A stretch of 64,000 nucleotides of DNA from positions 19,521,973 to 19,585,972 of the forward strand of contig CM026386.1 of assembly GCA_014843695.1 (NCBI GenBank). Reading direction: 5' to 3'. Positions 42,481-55,100 of the stretch are shown here, one piece after another. The stretch comes from Archivesica marissinica (Eukaryota; Mollusca; Bivalvia; Venerida; Vesicomyidae). The notes under the pieces were generated by a model. The model saw nothing but the letters and a program-made list of their open reading frames with translations, searched no databases and was not told the origin of the DNA. Position numbers and translations under genes: made by a program. The stretch's first letter is position 1. The number at the start of each line of letters is the position of its first letter.

Positions 42481-42760
42481 AAGGCCCCCCCCCCCCCCCA
42501 TGAGTGACCTTGAATTTTTGGCCAAAAATAGTACAATTTCACAAAATATTTATGCATAAAAATAACATTTCTTAAAAACCGTCTGAATACATTGCTTTGA
42601 AACATCAAATACACATTTGAGGACTAATTCTCAACGTGGACAGCATGTTCCCACCCTTCCACTGAACTTGCAATTTGAATGAGAGCACAAAAGACCTGTT
42701 TTATTTCGCTTAGTACTTGTACTGTCAATCGCGTGTTGTCAGTAAGTAAATGGCCTGTTT
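42480..42760. repeat. Low-copy dispersed repeat (pair of 18558-18840) with a poly-C tract
   Basis: ACACATTTGAGGACTAATTC and CCCACCCTTCCACTGA match the intronic copy. A run of about 17 C is at 42483-42499. Confidence 0.55.
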
Positions 42761-42802
42761 ATTTGCTTTTTGATAGTTTGCAGTTCGCAAAATATTTCCC
42801 AT

Positions 42803-42999
42803 TGGTTATATACAAATTTATTTTAGCTTGATTGCCAAATAAGTTCTTACAACTTATATTAATCCATCGCCACGAGGGAGAGAAGAGGCAATGTGTTATT
42901 TAAATCTTGCCTATGAGCACAATCGTAACAGCTCCAGCAGGGCTCAAACTCCGGACATTTCGCACCTGAAGTGAACGGGCTACCACTGCGCGATCACGA
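42803..42999 (-). mobile_element. SINE-D copy with target duplication
   Basis: AATATTTCCCATT flanks both sides (42790 and 43001). Confidence 0.9.
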
Positions 43000-43568
43000 T
43001 AATATTTCCCATTTGAATTGATCGATAATGTGACACTTGCCCCTGTAATAGATAGTACCCACAGTGGTGGGGGTATTTCTCATGTGTGTAGGTATTGTCC
43101 ATGGGTGCATGCTGACGATACTATTATGTTATAACTATTTATATTTCTATGTTGTACTGATTTAATACTGTGAGCTGTGATATTAAATAGAAAATATATA
43201 TATCAGAATTATCTTGTTAATGTTGGTTACCGGCTCGAGCCCTACTAGGTATATGAGGCTTACACATCCAGGAGGTCAGCGGTTCTATTGGGGTGCCTTA
43301 AATAATATGCGGAGGCAGGGCTTAAGATAGACTCCAAATTATATCCTCCAGAAATAAGGCGAAATGGATGTCGCCCTGATGTCTATTGTCGGCAAAGTCC
43401 GGAAAATAAAGCGAGCACTTCGCCCAAAATCGCTCTCTAGCGTGAGCCCTGGAATGAGCACATGTGTGTCGTTATATGAACTTAACTTGACACAATTTCA
43501 TAGGATCTCATAATTCATGGATTGAAATAAATCTGATTTAAGAAAGATAGCCCGATTACTATTCTCAG

Positions 43569-43797
43569 GAGTTTAAACTTTATTTATTTTACGATTGCGA
43601 AGCAAGTTTTAACAACTTATATTAATCACTCTCGTTGCCGCGGATGAAAACGTAAGTGTGGGAGGAAACAGGAATACACGGGGGGGGGAAAAGCCACCTT
43701 TCCGATCTGGCGAACACCGTACCATCTCACATAATTCCAAGGATCGAACCCGGGTTGCATTGGTGAGAAGCGAGCGCAGCGCGCTAAGTGGACAGCC
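43569..43797 (-). mobile_element. SINE-G copy
   Basis: TTTATTTTACGATTGCGAAG to GGATCGAACCCGGG and GCGCTAAGTGGACAGCC; a G-run interrupts at 43680. Confidence 0.82.
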
Positions 43798-43828
43798 ATG
43801 AGTACGAAGCTTGAATTGACCAGACCAA

Positions 43829-43941
43829 GGTTATAAAACTTCTCCAGTCTGAAGCCGCGCAATGGTTCAGCTGACCATAAATCTTGGAATCGACCAATCA
43901 AATGACGAGCTTTAGTAGGTCTGGGAAATGTTTTATAACCT
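43829..43941. mobile_element. MITE-L copy
   Basis: GGTTATAAAACTTCTCCAG at left and GGAAATGTTTTATAACC at right. Confidence 0.75.
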
Positions 43942-44526
43942 CGGGGCGCCATTGTTATTCGTCTTGATTGCTTTACTGGCAACCACTATATTGCTTCTCG
44001 TCATAAGTTTGAGTTTTATATTTCTACGAGGCAGCTTATTTGTCAGGCCAGCCGTACTACCAGGCTTGGAATGGTGGCTGACCATATACTTAGTACCCAG
44101 TTGGTAAAGCTTGTAGATGTTAAACAGTCTATGTGGTGTTAAACATTGCATAGAAAATGGAGTAATATGATGGCGCCTCAAAGCCAGTGGATGGATTACG
44201 CATGGGTGCCAAGAAAGGTGTTGCTTTCACACTTCACTCGGACACAAAATGCAACACAAGTTGGAATGTACAATTAGCTTTATACATTGCGACTTGAAAT
44301 TATCCACCGAGAGTCTCCCGATAATATGTAATTCCAAAAGGTGACTTACTTGTCTCTATTCGGTTTGGTCACGTTTTTAAGTTGGGAAAAATCAGCTATA
44401 AGTTGCAGAAAAGAGCAATGAAAGAACATGATTTATTGAAATACAAACTTGGTGAATCTGAAAGCTTAAATGAACAAAGCAAAACGTTAAGCTTTTCAAT
44501 GAATACTGTAAGACCGAGATACTAAC

Positions 44527-44640
44527 CGTCTTAGTGGTTAAGGCGTCCGCCTACGGAGCGGGAGGTTGAAGGTTCGAACCTTGTCAGGGGTTTGTTCTGA
44601 TATGGCCGGTTGGTGAGCTGCCAGCTGGTTAAATAATGGT
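44527..44640 (+). mobile_element. SINE-H copy
   Basis: CGTCTTAGTGGTTAAGGCGT and GGTTCGAACCTTGTCAGG, then TGATATGGCCGG. Confidence 0.75.
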
Positions 44641-44879
44641 TACCGATCGCCTACAAGCATGGGATTCGGGACGTACTGATGTTCATACAAAAGAGGTGTC
44701 TCATAAGTCAGAAATGGCTGGCCCTTTAAATAGGGGTGACACTATTATAAACAAACACTACTATCCATCAATATTAATCTTGTATTTCTCGATGCATCCT
44801 CTTGAAGTTGGAAAGCCACATTCAGTAGTGTGGAAAATAAATTGATCGACTAATAGAATCCCACCTAATTAAATTTTTA

Positions 44880-45800
44880 CCACAGGGTCACCATTTTAAC
44901 AACTTTGAAAGAGCATTGTATATCGATCATTCCTGTCCGCCTCCGTGGTCGAGTGGTTAAGGTCGCTGACTTGTATACCACTGTAACCTATCATTACTAA
45001 TGGTCACGGGTTCGAGCCCCGCTCGGACCGTGTCTCATTTATATGAAAAGGTTGGCATTTTCTTACGGAGGTTGGTGCACCCAAGTACTGGTTAACCGCT
45101 GGAGCCTGCCCAGGAAAGGTGTTAGGTAAACTGCCCGCCGGCGATATAGCCCAAAATGGTGCTGATGCAGGCGTAAAACCCGAAATATAAAAATAAAATT
45201 GATTATTCCTACCAAGATTCGTCAAAATATGTCTGGTTGTTCGTGAGAAGACTTAAGAATTTTGTTTTCATGTCGCAAAGGACACCATTTATTTGCATTT
45301 TAGAATAAGCAGCCATCTTGGATTTCAGGGGAACTTTATTTTAACATATATGGAATGACTTCACCTAATGATCATACAAGTAGATTTTCTTCAACATTGG
45401 CTGATCAGTTCGTGAGAAGACGTCTGAAATATCACTTTTTTGACGGCCATCTTGGATGCTGTAATCAACCGTTTTTGATGAAAATTGCGTTAGTGATCAC
45501 CTTCGAGTTGACAGATTTTGTGAGCATATTCGCTCAAACATAAAATGTTATCCCTACTGACCACCCAGGTCACGACCATTTTTGATCCCGTTGTCACCAT
45601 TTGAACAACTTTGAAAGAGCGTTATACATCAACCATTCCTGCCAATGTTCGGCTGGCGGTTCGTGAGATTATTTTAGAATTTGCATTATTATTAGATGGC
45701 GGCCATCTGACATATCGATTCGTGAGAAGACGTTTGAAATCTCTAATAAAACATTTCGACGGCCATCATGGATAATGCCGCGTCGATAACTTTGATTTGA
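44880..45800. repeat. Diverged tandem repeat around TTCGTGAGAAGACGT
   Basis: CACCATTTTAACAACTTTGA and AAGAGCATTGTATATCGATC at 44890 recur at 45595. TTCGTGAGAAGAC with CGGCCATCTTGGAT recurs four or five times. A SINE-C copy is inserted in the first unit. Confidence 0.65.
44935..45190 (+). mobile_element. SINE-C copy 7
   Basis: Flanked by GATCATTCCT and GATTATTCCT. Confidence 0.9.
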
Positions 45801-46063
45801 TATGTGGCCATCTTGGATTTTGTATTATCAAGATCAAAGTATTGCCCATCGGAATTTAGCACTGATTGTGCTAATAATTGGTCAATTATGACATGTGTGC
45901 ACACAATTATAGTATTGATTACTACACCGAGTCATTGTTTTATCGTTCTGTCAGACAAACGAGTTATTTAGTAAAATTTTAATCAAATCTGATGAGTGAT
46001 CGTGATCTGAAATTTTTTTTTGAAAAATAATTACAAATTAATTAATGCTGTCTGTCATTGACA

Positions 46064-46210
46064 ATGGTGAAAAGATGTAGTTACGGGCTGTGTGACAGTG
46101 ATAGTAGATATCCAGATCGATTGATAGGTGACGTTTAATTCGTGCCATTTCCAAAACCTAAGACAAATCTTGAAAAATGTCTAAGGTGGATTAAGTTGAA
46201 CACCAGCTGA
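46064..46210 (+). pseudogene. THAP-domain fragment with in-frame stops
   Basis: Begins MVKRCSYGLCDSDSRYPDRL, has a TAA, then FVPFPKPKTNLEKCLRWIKL before another stop. The Cys pair, FPKP and CxRWI resemble THAP zinc-binding DNA-binding domains; the final C-x2-H is lost. THAP proteins are DNA-binding and often transposase-derived. Confidence 0.6.
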
Positions 46211-46493
46211 ATACATCCAAAATTAATGCAAACATATATATTTGCACACAAGTAAGTTGAAATTAATTTATTTATGCATAATAAAATATTTCGAAAAAAT
46301 ATATTCTGCATTTATAGATCTATTGTTCACAAGAGATATGTGAGTATAATGGTGATTAAAATTATACATGTGGTTCAAACATATTGTCGTGGATGGTGGA
46401 CTAGGGATCAGATAGTAATAGTACCCATGCATGTGCAGAGCTGTGGGATTCCCATATTAGCTCAGTGAACGTACTGGTGTTCAGTTTTTGGGC

Positions 46494-46847
46494 CTAATGT
46501 TCGAGTCTTCTAGGAGGCATAGGGTCGAGTCTCTCAAGACGGTGGCATATTTCATTTCTTTTGATGTCAAAGTTGACATGATGTGGTTGTTCACTCTTCT
46601 GTTGACTGCGAAAGCATTTTCCACGAACACTTAACACGTCCTCATCCGTTAAATATATCTGTACATTAGAGAAATAACCTTCACTGAAGAACCTAAACAC
46701 TTGTTGACTTGCTTTCAACAAGATATTAATATCTGGGTAAAATAAAACCGAGAAATTCGACGGAATTTGATCTAGATCAACTCGATGCAGGTCTGCGTTA
46801 GACGCCATTTTGTTAGATAACTTGTCTCGCGTGGTTACAGCGAGCAC
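46494..46847 (-). CDS. Unrecognised 117-codon ORF, possibly part of a SWIM/YqaJ-type invertebrate protein
   Basis: Contains MASNADLHRVDLDQIPSNFS, VFRFFSEGYFSNVQIYL and GKCFRSQQKSEQPHHVNFDI. This reminds me of the N-terminal part of invertebrate proteins with SWIM zinc fingers and YqaJ-like nuclease domains, but I cannot confirm it. No downstream domains are visible. It lies 284 bases from, and on the opposite strand to, the THAP relic. Fragment or pseudogene likely. Confidence 0.35.
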   Translation of the reverse strand: MLAVTTRDKLSNKMASNADLHRVDLDQIPSNFSVLFYPDINILLKASQQVFRFFSEGYFSNVQIYLTDEDVLSVRGKCFRSQQKSEQPHHVNFDIKRNEICHRLERLDPMPPRRLEH

Positions 46848-47213
46848 CTGTAACTATGGGGGGCGTGCCTAAGTAGCGTTTGCAGAAAGGTCAATTGTGT
46901 AATACCCACACCTAGCAAAGTATCGTGACCATAAATGGTGGCTATAGAGACTCAATTGTTACTGATCAAAAGACATTTGAAAATGTTCACAGACACAATG
47001 CGGTAACAATACCTCACATGAGCTGGTGTTGCATCCCTGCGCTGACCCTGTTACTTAAGCAAACAATTTGAATACGTTTTCTCCATAGCGACGATAAATA
47101 AACGTAAAAAACAACGTTTCCTCCGAACTATTCAGCTTAAAGCAGCTCTGCAAAATGCTACTGCAATAGAGTATCACCCAAGACGCCTATGATCTGGATA
47201 TCAGTAGTTTAAT

Positions 47214-47546
47214 GTGTTGACAAGGTATTCCAGGGGCGGCGTCCTGATGAAATGTCTTTCTAACATCAAGAGCTACACCACCAGAACGCTCCCATCCTCG
47301 CCACACTCTAAATTATCCTTAGAATCTGGCAGTATTCTGTCAGATTGGAGAAGTGCAGTTGTTGCCCCCCTGTCTATAAGAAAATCGAAGGCCAGTAACT
47401 ACAGGTCAATTTCTCTCGACTGTATGACCTCCAAACCATTGGAGCATATTTTGGTTTTCAACATGATGACTTTTTTCGACAATAATTACCTATGCCAATT
47501 GCAGCATGGCTTCAGATTAAGCATACAGGTAGTTGTGAATCTCAGC
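47214..47546 (+). pseudogene. Reverse transcriptase fragment of a non-LTR retrotransposon
   Basis: SDWRSAVVAPL, ASNYRSISLDCMTSKPLEHI and CQLQHGFR correspond to the RT block that in these elements reads W-x-x-A-x-V-x-P, NYR-x-IS, LE-x-I and QHGFR. The catalytic YADD region is absent because a SINE-D copy follows at 47549. Clade not assignable. Confidence 0.75.
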
Positions 47547-47548
47547 TT

Positions 47549-47768
47549 GGAAGTCGTGATAGCGCAGTGGATGCGTGTTCACTTCAGGTGCAAAAGGTCC
47601 GGATTTCGAGCCCCGCTGGAGCCGTTACGATTGGGCAAGGAATTTAAATTCCACATTGCCTCTTCTCTCTCCCTCGTGGTGATGGATTCCATCAGGAATG
47701 AGGTCTCGAGAGTGATTAATATAAGTTGTAAGAACTTGTTTCGCAATTGAGCTAAAATAAATTTGTAT
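47549..47768 (+). mobile_element. SINE-D copy next to the RT fragment
   Basis: GGAAGTCGTGATAGCGCAGT to AAATTTGTATAGGC. Confidence 0.88.
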
Positions 47769-48074
47769 AGGCTATAACTAATCTCGGCTTATCAGTTTAT
47801 TAAGTCGTAAATTCCTAAGCGTAAAAATTTACTGTTCCACAGCTGTATACATGTATGTACTGTGTAGATTACTTTCTTTCTCACGTCCTGAGTTATGCAC
47901 ACAATGCGATAAATGTGTTGTGAACTTAGTTGTTCATATGCTGTTATTGTGTACATTTCAGGATAAATTAAGAAAGTGCCTATGGCAGAATATTAGTTGT
48001 GTGACTGGTATTAAGACATACATTGATTTTATCACACAACCACCCGAGACACAGATATACGATATGCTTGCAGG

Positions 48075-48291
48075 ATCCCCCCATCTGACCATTATAAAAT
48101 TAACAGTCTTTCAGATGGGACTTTAAACCGACGTCTCGTGTCGGTGCTTTACACTGTGCATGTAAAAGCACCAGAGGAGACTCTGGAATGGGTCTCTGTC
48201 TGTATCATTGCACTATCCTCCAAAACTCTAAAATGACTAATCTCTTCAGGAGGCGTCGCTCATATGGGCAATCGGTAGCGACGATAAATAT
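48075..48291 (+). mobile_element. SINE-E copy, tRNA head lost
   Basis: Forward orientation: GACTTTAAACCGACGTCTCG, AATGACTAATCTCTTCAGGA, ending GCGACGATAAATA. Confidence 0.8.
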
Positions 48292-48293
48292 AG

Positions 48294-48808
48294 TCAAACC
48301 TGTGCTAAAGGCTACTTCCGAATAAAGGCCGCATATAATACACTGTGTTGACCTTCAACCAATCCGGTTGCAGTACTACAATGTGGACAACATTAAAAAA
48401 CTCTTCGACTCTATCAGAGTAGAGTCCATCATATCATTTATCAAGGCAATAGGAATTTATAATAAGCTGTGATATCAATTGTTAATCATGCCTTTGTAAT
48501 AATCATTCATTCATATATTACCTGTAATTAATCTTACGTCTTTATAACTTCTTAGTATTAATTTTTACGTAATGCATATACTTATATAGAATTTTATTTC
48601 ATACACTCGACAATAAACATAACTGTAATGCGCGCTACATGACCTTAGATGTCGATGCGCCGTAAAACACCATTCATTCATTCATTCATTCATTCATTCA
48701 TTCATTCATTCATTCATTCATTCATTCATTCATTCATTCATTCATTCAAAGGCTGCATATGAAACACCTGTCCCGAGGGTGGCCTTTATAGACAGGTTTG
48801 ACTGTAAG
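48294..48808. mobile_element. MITE-A-related copy with GGCC variant, split by the (CATT)n element
   Basis: AGTCAAACCTGTGCTAAAGG at left and TATAGACAGGTTTGACTGTA at right. Internal motif is AAAGGCCGC rather than AAGCAGCC. Confidence 0.7.
48410..48749 (+). mobile_element. Short (CATT)n-tailed retroelement, copy 2
   Basis: Same 5' boundary CTATCAGAGTAGAGTCC and nearly the same sequence as 1455-1730, with a long (CATT)n tail at 48673-48749. Confidence 0.85.
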
Positions 48809-49029
48809 TGTAAAACACACACGCACTAACAACACATTTCCTGGACAGGCTCCAGCTTGGTGCACCAAACAAGCGGGTGGTCAGCTAGGAAGGTGTTAGC
48901 CGATCCACCTATGCATCATATAGTATGAAGTTGAAATATGAGTCTTCTTACATGTAATTCGAATATATGGATAAAATCGCCCTGCTGCAATAGACGTGGT
49001 TAATACTGTCGTGCTTTTATCCTGTCTCA

Positions 49030-49054
49030 TTCAACAACAACAACAACAACAACA
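49030..49054 (+). repeat. (CAA)n in the MRPL45 leader
   Basis: CAACAACAACAACAACAACA directly before the proposed ATG. Confidence 0.85.
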
Positions 49055-49056
49055 AA

Positions 49057-49107
49057 ATGGCAGCCTCCATAGGACGAATTGTGTCTAAGAGTTCGTCCTC
49101 AATAAAA
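49057..49107 (+). CDS. MRPL45: MRPL45 exon 1
   Basis: 17 codons from ATG, phase 0 end before GTAAAT. Start chosen because it follows a (CAA)n leader and gives a short basic, Ser-rich presequence-like N terminus. Short, so less certain than the others. Confidence 0.65.
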
Positions 49108-52100
49108 GTAAATATGTTTTTATCAATTGGTTGATATATTGGTATGTGAATGTAGTCTAACTTATCTCTAGATTGTGAACTAAATATCAGTAATTTTCAT
49201 AAATATCCGTGTTTAAACCAAGGTCAATCATATTGATACAGTAGTCGGATAATATTTTATGCTCGGATATGAAATGTGTTGGGGTCCGATATCTGTGTGT
49301 TTCCGATCTATATATTGACTCCTTATCGGGGTATTCCAGGAATGTGTTTTGCTGGTGAAGCATCAATCATGTCCGCTGTACAACGTTACTCCGGTTATGT
49401 ACATGAAGGGCAAACATTATGACCCATGGCACAGAGTAAAAAGACGAGAAAAGACTCAATATGTAAGTATGCAGCGTGCAATCTATGTTCTGCATAAATG
49501 AATTAAGCGTATTGTGTGTGTTTTTACGTTTATTTATCGTACCTACTGGTTGCCCATATGAGCTACGCCTCCTGAAGATATTAGTCATTTTAGATTTTGG
49601 AGGATAGTGCAGAGACAGAGACCCATTCCAGAGTCTCCTCTGGTTCTTTAAAAGTGCACAGTGTAAAGCACCGACACGAGACCTCGGTTTAACTTCCCAT
49701 TTGAAAGACTGTTAATTTTATTAGGGTTAGGGTCAGACGGGGGATCGAACCTGCGATCCCTGGATTACCAGTCCAGCGTGTTACCACTGGACTACAGAAC
49801 CGTCTGTGAATTAAGCGTATGAATGTCATGTATGAGTTGATCATGCATGAGATTTCTAGGGATGTGGTTAGTCCTATAAATAAGACCTTTACATAATTTT
49901 GTTTCGATCTGTTATACAGTCAAACCTGTGCTAACGACCACCTCTTAATAGCGACCACCTGTCAACAACGGCCAGTTCAATTCCCCCCGTCCATAATCGT
50001 TCTTTAAAAGGCTGTGAATAACGACCACCTGCCGACCGCGACCAGCGGCCAGTCAAAAGCATTCCAAACTAAGCCAAAATTAACCCCGAACAACGACTGC
50101 GCGTCATCATCGGTCACCAATCAAAGGTGTGAAAAATATATGGTCGTTAGTGCATCAATTTGTAGATAATTAGCCAAGTGGTATGTCCCCACTGGATTAT
50201 CGGCCTGTTTGATTACGTCACTTGATTACATATTTGTTTGTTACCAGTTCTAATCTTAAAAAGATTATGCATAATTATCGACATCGGCTCTTAATGGAGT
50301 AATCACACTTTTGTTAACTAACAATTTGTAAATGATGAAATAAGGGGAAGACTGTGCTGGTGGAAAGCACTCCAAAGACCGCATTACAGTTGCGCTATGT
50401 GCAAGCATGACTGGTAAATATATTATAATGAATCTACCTATTAGAATTATCCAGATTTGCCAAACATTTATTCGATTAAATCTTTGAAACAAATATAAAG
50501 CCCATATCGAGTGTATACTAAGGGACGTAACTCTAACGTAACACGCACACATGGAAAACCACGGCTGTAAAAATCAAATTACAAAATAATATGGTAAAAA
50601 ACTGATATGATAAAATATTTCTAGTGAATTTTCTCTCCGTCTGCAAAAACATGTGCTACTTTAAATTGCCGTGTACCATCGTTGGTTCTATGCAGGTCGT
50701 GATGGGCTATTATTCATTTCCTCTGTAGTTGCATATTTTCGGATTGAGAAAATTCGGACTAATGCCAAGTCAAACCAGAAGACGCATAAGTCACACAATG
50801 AAAACAGACAGTTCTAAACAAACGAAAATCAGTGACTTTTTTCACTAGATAAGATAATCATAAGATACTTCATTATGTGCTAATATCAACTGTATACATT
50901 TTAAAGACTACAATACATTGTACATTATTTATTAAAAATGATATACCTGCTATTTCTTTCTACACAGTACAGTTTAACATTAGTAAGAAAAGAGAGCCAG
51001 TGATTGTATATGAAGATCATGATTGATGACCCTCCGAATAAAGACCACCTCTGAACAAAGACCACTTTGCCTATTTCCTCCGTGGACGAGTGGTTAAGGT
51101 CGCTGACTTGTATACCACTGTAACCTATCATCACTGATGGTCACGGGTTCGAGCCCCGCTCATGCCGTGTCTCATTTATATGAAAAAGTTGGCAGTTTCT
51201 TATGGAGGTTGGTGCACCCAAGTACTGGTTAACCACTGGAGCCTGCCCAGGAAAGGTGTTGTTAGGTAAACTGCCTGCCGGCGATATAGCCCAAAATGGT
51301 GCTGATGCAAATAAATATAATAATAATAATAGGTTAGCTTAACCATTTGCATGCTAGCGGCAGATAAAATCACTTGCAAACAGCATAGATCCAAATCAGA
51401 CGGCACGTTCTTCTGATTAGGCTCTGCTGTTTGCTATTCGGGTATTGGAGCTAATGCACTTGGCTGAATAACAAACAGCATAGATCCTGATAAGACACAG
51501 TGTTACGCTGTGGCTGATCTGGATCTATGTTGTTTGGAAATGTGATTTTATTTACTCAGCAAGGAAAGGGTTAAGTCATTCTTGTGATGATTTACATTCT
51601 TAATTTTGTACTTAGCTTGATAGGGACAAGCTGAAGGACGACAATAGCAAGTTAATGTTCTTAGAGAAACGTAGGAAGCAAAAGGAAGATGATCCACATG
51701 CCGAGCCGGATCGTACATTCAATCCCAGAAAACCTTCAATGCTGGAAACGGGTAGGTATAGAACCAGTGACTTAAGCAAGCTACATTTCGCTAATTAGCC
51801 ATTTTGTCAAATTTAAGAAAATCCTTTTAAAATTGTATCAACTTATAAATCATATGCTGTATTTTCTACCCAAATTTATTCAAACTTGTTTACATCTTTT
51901 AATTTTCAGGAAACCTTGGATCTTTTCGATCATCTTTGCTCATAATCAAAACTCACGATTTGATATTTACTGTTTCAGGCACGATATTTGATCCGTATGT
52001 GCCGCCCGAGGGTGATGGCAAACATTCTGTATTGGGGAAGCAGGTAACAATGTTATTACATGCGCCATAGTGTGAAATGCAGCCAGGAAAAAACAACGTA

Positions 52101-55100
52101 CCTCGTATTTTTATTATTTTTTCCGCCTCTGTGGTCGAGTGGTTAAGGTCACTGACTTGTATACCACTGTAACCTATCATCACTGATGGTCACGGGTTTG
52201 AGCCACGCTCAGGCTGTGTCTCATTTATATGAAAAAGTTGGCAGTTTCTTACGGAGGTTGGTGCATCCAAGTACTGGTTAACCGCTGGAGCCTGCCCAGG
52301 AAAGGTGTTGTTAGGTAAACTGCCCGCCGGCGATATAGCCCAAAATGGTGCTGATGCAGGCGTAAAGCCCGAAATATAACATAACATGACCTCGTATTTT
52401 TGAGGACCAACAAAATGTGCTCCAACCGTAGACCCAACAAAATGTGCTCCAACCATGGACCCAACAAAATGTGTTTCAACCTACTCAATCATTTTGAGGT
52501 TCATTCCAGCCCTCAACTTCGTATTTTTGGGGTCCCAACCTAGACATACCGTAGTACTAAATATTGTTGGGTCTCAAGTCAAACCATTGAATGCCTGGTA
52601 TGAATTCAGTATGGTCTGCGCTTGCATGGTGAGAGGGTGTGTTATAGCTGTAGAAATATAACTATACGAGAACGTCGCATGTTTATATAGAGGCAATATT
52701 ATTAAAGCGTGCTGAAATGAGAGACAGTTACTGTCGCTGAATACTCCCTAGTATATAGGTCCTCTTGAGTGTTTTCCTCTGTTTTTATCGTTGTTTCCTT
52801 TGCACAACATACTATCAATTTTCGTCCACTTTCTCATCTTATAATTATTATGTTACTATATCTCGACATATATCCTACACTATATCCAATGGATACTTAT
52901 CTGTAAATTTGTTTTTATCAATTAACTAACATGATTTGGATAAACTCACTTTATTACAACGCAGCATCTGGTTAGGGAACAACCGTAAAAACAAAGGATT
53001 CAAACAGAAAGAGAAAGGACCGCTATACATTTCACAATAAATCAGACTTTATCCGCCAAGGGAGGTAATAAAAAAGCGAGCGAGGTCCCTCATTACGCAT
53101 ATAAATTTCTTTGTTATCATAATTTGATACGGAGATATAGGGAGAATCAAGTGGAAAACAGATATAGAGGATATTTGTGTTTATTAGCGGCTGATCTGGG
53201 TCTATGTTGTTTGCACATCCAATTTATTCGACAGGTTAAGGGTTAAAGAACTCCATTCCCCTGAGAGAAAGAGCACTTGATGTGGATTTAAAGGTCTTGC
53301 CAGCGTGGTTCTAGCCAGATTCGAACTCGAAACTCCTGGGTTATGAGATCTACGCCATACCCATTACACGAAAGCAGCTCCGCAAATACATGTCATTATG
53401 TCTTAGTAGAAAGGAGACTTTTCAATAAGGCCACAATTAAAAGATTGTTTGCTTCCCATTTCCCGAACCTGATATTTGATGCGAAGCAAGTTTGAACAAC
53501 TTATATTAATCACTCTTGTTGGCGCGGATGAAAACATAAATGTGGTCATTTGTGTGGGAGGTAACCGGAGTACCTGGAGAAAACCCACCTGTCCGATCTG
53601 GCGACCACCGTGTTATCTCACATGTTTGATATTTGGTAGGCAGGTAGGAAGATACAGGGTTCATTCTAGGTCAGAATTTTTGGGAGAAGTGAGAAAGCGC
53701 GTGATCGCTTCCTTAAATGGTGTTCTTTGCGACAATTTCGCCCAAGTCGCCCATTAAAATGATCCCTGAGATAATATTTCTTTTCTACGAACACGTAACA
53801 TTTCAAAATCAGAGTAATAATAGGATATAACTGACACATGCTTAGTAATTTCTGGGACAAAATGGTTCAAAAATAAATATTACTGGGCTCATTCTAGAGG
53901 GTGATGTGGGCGAAATAGTCGCCTTAGGGTTCCTGACTTCCACCTCTGGGGGCACCAATTTTTTTAAAAATTTTTGTACAGAATTTTGGTCCAGTAGTAT
54001 ACACTGGCTATTATAAAGTACTCCTTCTATTCAAATGTTGTATTTAATAGTCATATTGTGCATTTTAACCATATTTTGTTGACATTTATTAAATAACGCC
54101 ATGTTAGGACGCAATCGCGCGCTTTCTCACTTCACCCAAACATTCTGACCTAGAATAAGCCCTGTATTAGTGTGGTCATTTTTAGCGGGTCGGTCGACAA
54201 ATGGGAAACAAACATATTTCTTTTATGGCCTATTATAATAAATAATTGTTCACAAAGTGGGCATTACAAACGATGTCTGCATTAATTAGAATAAAGTCGC
54301 TATGTTGGTTTTGTGATTGCATAGTTCTATCGTTGTTCATTTCAAGGGTATGAAAGATTCTGCACAGCAGGCGATGAAGAGGGTTCAGGCCAGAGTAAAG
54401 CATGTGAGGCTGATTCGAAAATATGGGGAGTCCGGCTTCCATGCTAAAGACATAGCACCCGTGCTGCAGGACATTTACATAGACGCTCATAACTTGTTAA
54501 CACAGTAAGTGAGGTTAAAAAGTGTAAACTTTATTTATTTTACAACGATTGCGAAGTTCTAACAACTTATATTAATGACTCTCGTTGGCGCAGATGGAAG
54601 CGTATATGTGGTCATTCGTGTGGGAGGAAACCGGAGTACCCGGAGAAAATCCACCTGTCGAATCTGGCGACCACCGCACCATCTCACATACAGTATACTT
54701 CCCGGTCCGAGGATCGAACCCGGGTTGCATTGGTGCCCCTCAACACCATTAGCACATACGATACCATATACATTACCAATATTTGGTTTTTTCTAGAGCA
54801 GAATGGCAGGGCTTCCAGCCCCCTCCACCCTTTTACCCAGCCCTTTCCATTTTAAAATTTTTGATACACAAATGGATACACACCCCTGTTGGTTTACTGA
54901 CAACTCTTGTTTATATTTTGCGGCTACAAATGGATACACACCCCTGTGGGTTTACTGACAACTCTTGTTTATATTTTGCAGCTACAAATGGATACACACC
55001 CCTGTGGTTTTACTGACAACTCTTGTTTATATTTTGCGGCTACAAATGGATACACACCCCTGTGGTTTTACTGACATCTCTTGTTTATATTTTGCAACTA

